Assembly (NCBI RefSeq): GCF_014831675.1 | Contig: NZ_VJXY01000031.1 | Span: 1-53,564 of the forward strand | Reading direction: 5' to 3' | From: Komarekiella delphini-convector SJRDD-AB1 | GTDB lineage: Bacteria > Cyanobacteriota > Cyanobacteriia > Cyanobacteriales > Nostocaceae | DNA length: 53,564 nucleotides | Shown: piece after piece, positions 49,887 through 53,564 of the stretch | Layout of the letters: the number at the start of each line of letters is the position of its first letter | Numbering within the stretch: the first letter of the stretch is position 1 | Made by a program: the position numbers and the translations under genes | The notes under the pieces: model-generated | Seen by the model: only the letters and a program-made list of their open reading frames with translations | Database searches by the model: none | What the model was told of the DNA's origin: nothing

Positions 49887-51287
49887 TCATAATTTCAAAA
49901 TTACCCGCGCTAAATTGAAGTAAATCAAAACGCCCACTACATCAACTGCTGTAGTAATAAATGGTGCTGACATTAATGCAGGATCTAGGCGGAGGAAGCG
50001 GAATAAAAACGGCAGTGCAGAACCAGAAATAGAAGCTAAAAGAGAAATAGCTACTAGACTGGAGCCTACAGCGATCGCTACCTCTAACTGTCCTTGTAAA
50101 AAGTAAGCCCAGACAGTAGCGATCGTACCTAACATAACTCCCAGCAACGCCCCGGCGATCGCTTCCCTTCCAATCACCTGTAACGCTCCAAGCGATCGGA
50201 TTTCATCAGTATTCATCCCACGAATTACTACTGTAGAGGACTGAGCACCTACGTTACCGCCAGTACCAGTCAGTAAAGGGATGAATGCAGTCAATACTAC
50301 TACTTTTGCCAAAAGATCTTCTTGTGACTTAATAATTGTGCCTGTAATGGTATTAGTTATTAATAATACTAATAACCACACAACTCGTTTGCGAGCAACT
50401 TCCAGTAAATTCATTTGAAAGTAGTTGTCACCGCCCGACTGCACACCTCCACCCAAGGCATAGATATCCTCGGTGGTTTCTTGCTGCAAAATATCAATAA
50501 CATCATCCACAGTGACGATACCCACTAGACGATTTTCTCGGTCTACCACAGGCACAGCTAAAAAATCATATCTCTGAATTAATCTTGCAACTTCTTCTTG
50601 ATCTGTATCAGTGTGGATAAACACCACATCACGCGTCATAATTTCGCCAATAGTTTGCTCCGGTTGAGCCGTCACCAACTCACGCAGTGATAAAATCCCT
50701 GTTAAATGCCTTGCCGCATCAGTAATGTAAAGGTAGTAAATCATTTCACTGGCATTAGCTAAGTTGCGAATCCGCTCTAGTGCTTGAGATGCCGTAAAAT
50801 TTTCTTTTAGTGACATTACTTCTGGCGTCATGATTCGCCCAGCTGTATCAGCTTCATAACCCAATAGTTGGGCCGTAGCTTGGCGTTCTGCTGGACTCAG
50901 TTGTTCTAGCAAGCGATTAACGACTTTTGCCGGTAATTCATCAAATAACCTAGCTCGGTCATCCGGCGACATTTTATCTACAATGTCACGCACATCCTGA
51001 CTTCTGAGTTCTTCAATTAGCCGTTCTTGGACGCTGTAGTCAAGATGTTCATAAACTTCAATTGCTTCATCCTTAGAAAGCAAGCGAAAAGCCAAAGCGT
51101 GCATTGCTTCTGGCAAACCCTCAATCGCCTCGGCAATATCCGCAGGTTGGACAGGTACTAGAATCGCTTTTGCTCCCTGCAAATCCTCCACTTCCAGCAG
51201 CATTTGCAGCTGAGTTCGCACTAAATCTCGCAATTCCCTGCGTGAGACATTTTGGAGGGACAAGGTTAAATTGTTTGTCTCAGTCAA
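49887..51287 (-). CDS. mgtE: Magnesium transporter MgtE
   Basis: 466 residues, MgtE family Mg2+ channel. The N domain (about 20-135) has the superhelical repeat text LPEAMHALAFRLLSKDEAIEVYE and MSPDDRARLFDELPAKVV. The tandem CBS pair (about 135-265; TAGRIMTPEVMSLKE, VVDRENRLVGIVTVDDVID) senses intracellular Mg2+. The C-terminal pore region (about 300-466) has five helices, with PLLTGTGGNVGAQSSTVVIR as the pore motif. Alone; no known Mg-sensing leader was recognised upstream. Confidence 0.93.
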   Translation of the reverse strand: MTETNNLTLSLQNVSRRELRDLVRTQLQMLLEVEDLQGAKAILVPVQPADIAEAIEGLPEAMHALAFRLLSKDEAIEVYEHLDYSVQERLIEELRSQDVRDIVDKMSPDDRARLFDELPAKVVNRLLEQLSPAERQATAQLLGYEADTAGRIMTPEVMSLKENFTASQALERIRNLANASEMIYYLYITDAARHLTGILSLRELVTAQPEQTIGEIMTRDVVFIHTDTDQEEVARLIQRYDFLAVPVVDRENRLVGIVTVDDVIDILQQETTEDIYALGGGVQSGGDNYFQMNLLEVARKRVVWLLVLLITNTITGTIIKSQEDLLAKVVVLTAFIPLLTGTGGNVGAQSSTVVIRGMNTDEIRSLGALQVIGREAIAGALLGVMLGTIATVWAYFLQGQLEVAIAVGSSLVAISLLASISGSALPFLFRFLRLDPALMSAPFITTAVDVVGVLIYFNLARVILKL

Positions 51288-52843
51288 AGTTTACTTTCCT
51301 CAGCCAGTTTGAACAAAGTTGCTGCCCTTAGTCTAGGGGAAAGTGGGAATGTACAACGTCAAACTTGTGATTTTTCCTACGTTATTTTCGTGAAATGGTA
51401 TGACAGCACCAATCTCAATTAGTACCTTCAACCGCCTAAAAATCGAAGTTTCTCTGTTAAAGGATAGTTTAACAGGGTTTTTGTTTCATGCTGTTAGGGT
51501 ACACAGCGATCGCTCCTAGGGTTCCTGAAGGGTAGTATCCACTCCTGAAAGACAAGCAAGCCACAAAGCAGCGTCTTACTCCAGAAGCACTCAGTATGTA
51601 CCCAAAACCCTAGATTCTTCCTTGCGTTTTGCTCCACACCTTGCGGGTTCGCCCTTAGCTTTTTCGTAGAGTAGCCGCACAAGCGTCTACAGAAGGACTT
51701 TTAAAATATCCTCTAAGTCCAAAAATTACAAAATTATTCAATATATAGGCACAATTAAACGTTAATGGAAAATAAACAATTAAAAGTAAAAGGCTTATTT
51801 TTTATAAACTTTAAGCTTTAGTACAGTGATTTGATCATAATTATGTTTATTTGTACCCAGCTACTTAAAAGCACATAATATAGTCGTATAATATTGAACT
51901 ATAAAAATTATTGAGATGTAGCTGAAATGGCATGGTGCTCAACCAACCGAATAATAACAGTGTTTTTTTAATCTTCAAATATCAACAGTTTTCTTCATAA
52001 AATTTTTATATACTTATTATATTTGTTATCCAAAAGACAGGTAATTATCCCGTATTTTGGTTATTTTCATTCAATGCTGCGAAAAACTTTGATATAGCTT
52101 TAAAAACTAGATATATATATGAATATTTAAACAATGCTTCTAAAAAAAATAGACATAGTACTGGCATGTAGTGTCAAATATGTAATGAATTAGTTAAAAC
52201 CTAGTAATTACTGAATTTACATGAAGATAGCAAAATCTGAGATTTCATGCATCTAAGTATTTATTCGTTCTTGTCAAGCACTACTTTTCCTATGCCTTTA
52301 TCACTTAAATGTTAGTTTGATTATGGGTTCTCAAAAATAGTGATTATATAGTAGTGTTAACCCTATTATTTAGTTATTTTCAGTAAGTTAGTGCGTAGAA
52401 ATAGCTTCTGCTTTTTTAGCCAGAAGTATATTTTGATTATATAGTCACGTCATATTTTGGATAATTAATGTAAATAAATAGTTGAGAATTTAACTAGATT
52501 AAATTCATCAAGCTAATTTTTGACGTGCCAAAGATTGTAAATTATTAATAAATTAAAAGTGGGCACTGAATGGAAAATTTTAGAGTCATTAAGATAACAG
52601 GCTAATCAAAATTCTTGTGTAGTTCTAGATGATGCGTCAAACGCTATTTTTTCTTTGTTGGTGTGCTTGCATTACCCTCCTATAAACTGCTGCGCGTCTC
52701 CTAAAAAAGCATTTTTATAACTCAAATCTAGAATTACAACACTATAGATTGGCGTTTATTTTTACAAAGAAATCAATTTAAAACTCACCCTAAAGTATTC
52801 ATTTGGGTGTCAGTTTTAATGTAGCTATGAGGCATATATCTCA
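51288..52843. other. Long AT-rich gene-free region
   Basis: About 1.55 kb without a supported gene. A terminator-like hairpin with T-run lies at 51454-51487. Around 51490-51700 there is GC-richer debris of typical cyanobacterial repeat modules (for example GTAGAGTAGCCGCACAAGCG). From 51720 to 52800 the sequence is strongly AT-rich with no long frame, and should include the promoter of the PA14 gene. Confidence 0.4.
51454..51487 (+). terminator. Orphan plus-strand terminator
   Basis: CTGTTAAA pairs with TTTAACAG, followed by GGTTTTTG. No plus-strand gene precedes it; it may end a small RNA starting near the mgtE promoter. Confidence 0.45.
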
Positions 52844-53564
52844 ATGAATAATCTTGTAAGTCCTAACTCTAATACTCTATTAGACCCTAATGCAACTAGC
52901 TCGGTAGTTGCTACTCAATCGCCTTTAGATACAACTGAACAAAAATCAGTCGTAACCGCTAGAGCTAGCGATAGCGCGCTCTCTAGTGGAAATGGACTAA
53001 AAGGAGAATATTACGACAACAAAGACTTCACCAACCTGAAGCTAACTCGTACAGATGCAGCGGTGAACTTTGATTGGGGTAGCGGTTCTCCTGCTGCGTC
53101 CGTAGGTGCAGATACCTTCTCAGTGCGATGGACAGGTCAGGTAGAAGCCAAGTACAGCGAAACCTACACCTTCTACACCACTGCTGATGATGGTGTGCGA
53201 CTGTCGGTGAATGGTCAACAAATTATCAACAACTTTGTTAACCAACGCCCGACAGAATCTAGCGGCACAATCACATTGGTTGCAGGTCAGAAGTACGACA
53301 TTAAGATGGAGTACTACGAAGATAGATATGAAGGAGTTGCTAAACTCGCTTGGTCAAGTTCTTCTCAGACCAAGGAAATTATTCCCCAGTCACAACTTTA
53401 TAGTGCACCTCCCACAGCCCCGGTAGGTACAGGTAAAGGACTAAAAGGAGAATATTACGACAACAAAGACTTCACCAACCTGAAGCTAACTCGTACAGAT
53501 GCAGCGGTGAACTTTGATTGGGGTAGCGGTTCTCCTGCTGCGTCCGTAGGTGCAGATACCTTCT
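52844..53564 (+). CDS. PA14-domain repeat protein, 5' part (runs off the window)
   Basis: 240 codons are present and open to the window edge. A 50-residue Ser/Thr-rich N-terminus (MNNLVSPNSNTLLDPNATSS) without an obvious signal peptide is followed by a PA14 domain: GLKGEYYDNKDFTNLKLTRT, FSVRWTGQVEAKYSETYTFY, TTADDGVRLSVNGQQIINNF, and VAGQKYDIKMEYYEDRYEG. PA14 domains bind carbohydrates. A second domain begins at 53438, and its first 127 bases are identical to 52994-53120 (period 444 bases, 148 residues). This suggests a large cell-surface or exported adhesin-like protein. Confidence 0.85.
   Translation, partial: MNNLVSPNSNTLLDPNATSSVVATQSPLDTTEQKSVVTARASDSALSSGNGLKGEYYDNKDFTNLKLTRTDAAVNFDWGSGSPAASVGADTFSVRWTGQVEAKYSETYTFYTTADDGVRLSVNGQQIINNFVNQRPTESSGTITLVAGQKYDIKMEYYEDRYEGVAKLAWSSSSQTKEIIPQSQLYSAPPTAPVGTGKGLKGEYYDNKDFTNLKLTRTDAAVNFDWGSGSPAASVGADTF

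Noticed and set aside
51494-51682. 62-codon minus-strand frame after mgtE
   Set aside because: No domain; it coincides with repeat debris.

Overview
The window looks like chromosome of a filamentous, probably heterocystous cyanobacterium (Nostoc or a relative). Evidence: a Psb27 photosystem II assembly lipoprotein, a UbiD-type decarboxylase, a PGM1-related ATP-grasp protein, Uma2, DUF4058 and pentapeptide-repeat families, many HIP1 octamers (GCGATCGC), and heptanucleotide STRR arrays (TTTACTG/CAGTAAA) typical of this group. The species cannot be fixed from the sequence alone.

Layout. 1-2.8 kb: a truncated group II intron reverse transcriptase, psb27 with its terminator, and a GMC oxidoreductase. 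2.8-7.5 kb: a minus-strand high-affinity phosphate operon (pstS-pstC-pstA-pstB) with a three-unit Pho box before pstS and a 387-bp MITE-like element between pstS and pstC. 7.5-10.9 kb: ubiD, an SH3 protein and a DUF4058 stub. 10.9-28.1 kb: a GC-richer accessory island. 28.2-53.6 kb: ordinary cyanobacterial genes: a U32/RlhA-like protein, Uma2, a TPR-CHAT protein paired with a trypsin-like protease, a methyltransferase, a solute-binding protein, an M20 amidohydrolase, a pentapeptide protein, a Ser/Thr kinase, aquaporin, an ATP-grasp ligase, an SDR, MgtE, and the start of a repeated PA14-domain protein.

The island is the most unusual part. It has two similar half-units. Each starts with a minus-strand AraC regulator with a YqhC-like N-terminal domain, divergent from redox/hydrolase genes. 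Unit 1: AraC, SDR (frameshifted), DLH-like hydrolase, ABM lipoprotein, secreted mandelonitrile-lyase-like cupin, secreted double-CMD protein, PptA-like tautomerase, ApbE fused to an FMN-binding lipoprotein, DkgA-like AKR (nonsense mutation), Tat-exported AKR, hydrolase stub, SDR. Unit 2: AraC, DLH-like hydrolase, quinone reductase, SDR, zinc alcohol dehydrogenase, AKR. Both divergent promoters carry two similar direct-repeat half-sites 21 bp apart at the same distance from a -10-like hexamer, which suggests a shared regulon. Many products in unit 1 carry Sec, Tat or lipoprotein signals although their families are usually cytoplasmic, so I read the island as a partly extracytoplasmic system for reactive carbonyls, quinones or aromatics. 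Several members are decaying (frameshift, stop codon, N-terminal stubs). No tRNA, rRNA, CRISPR array or intact transposase was seen.
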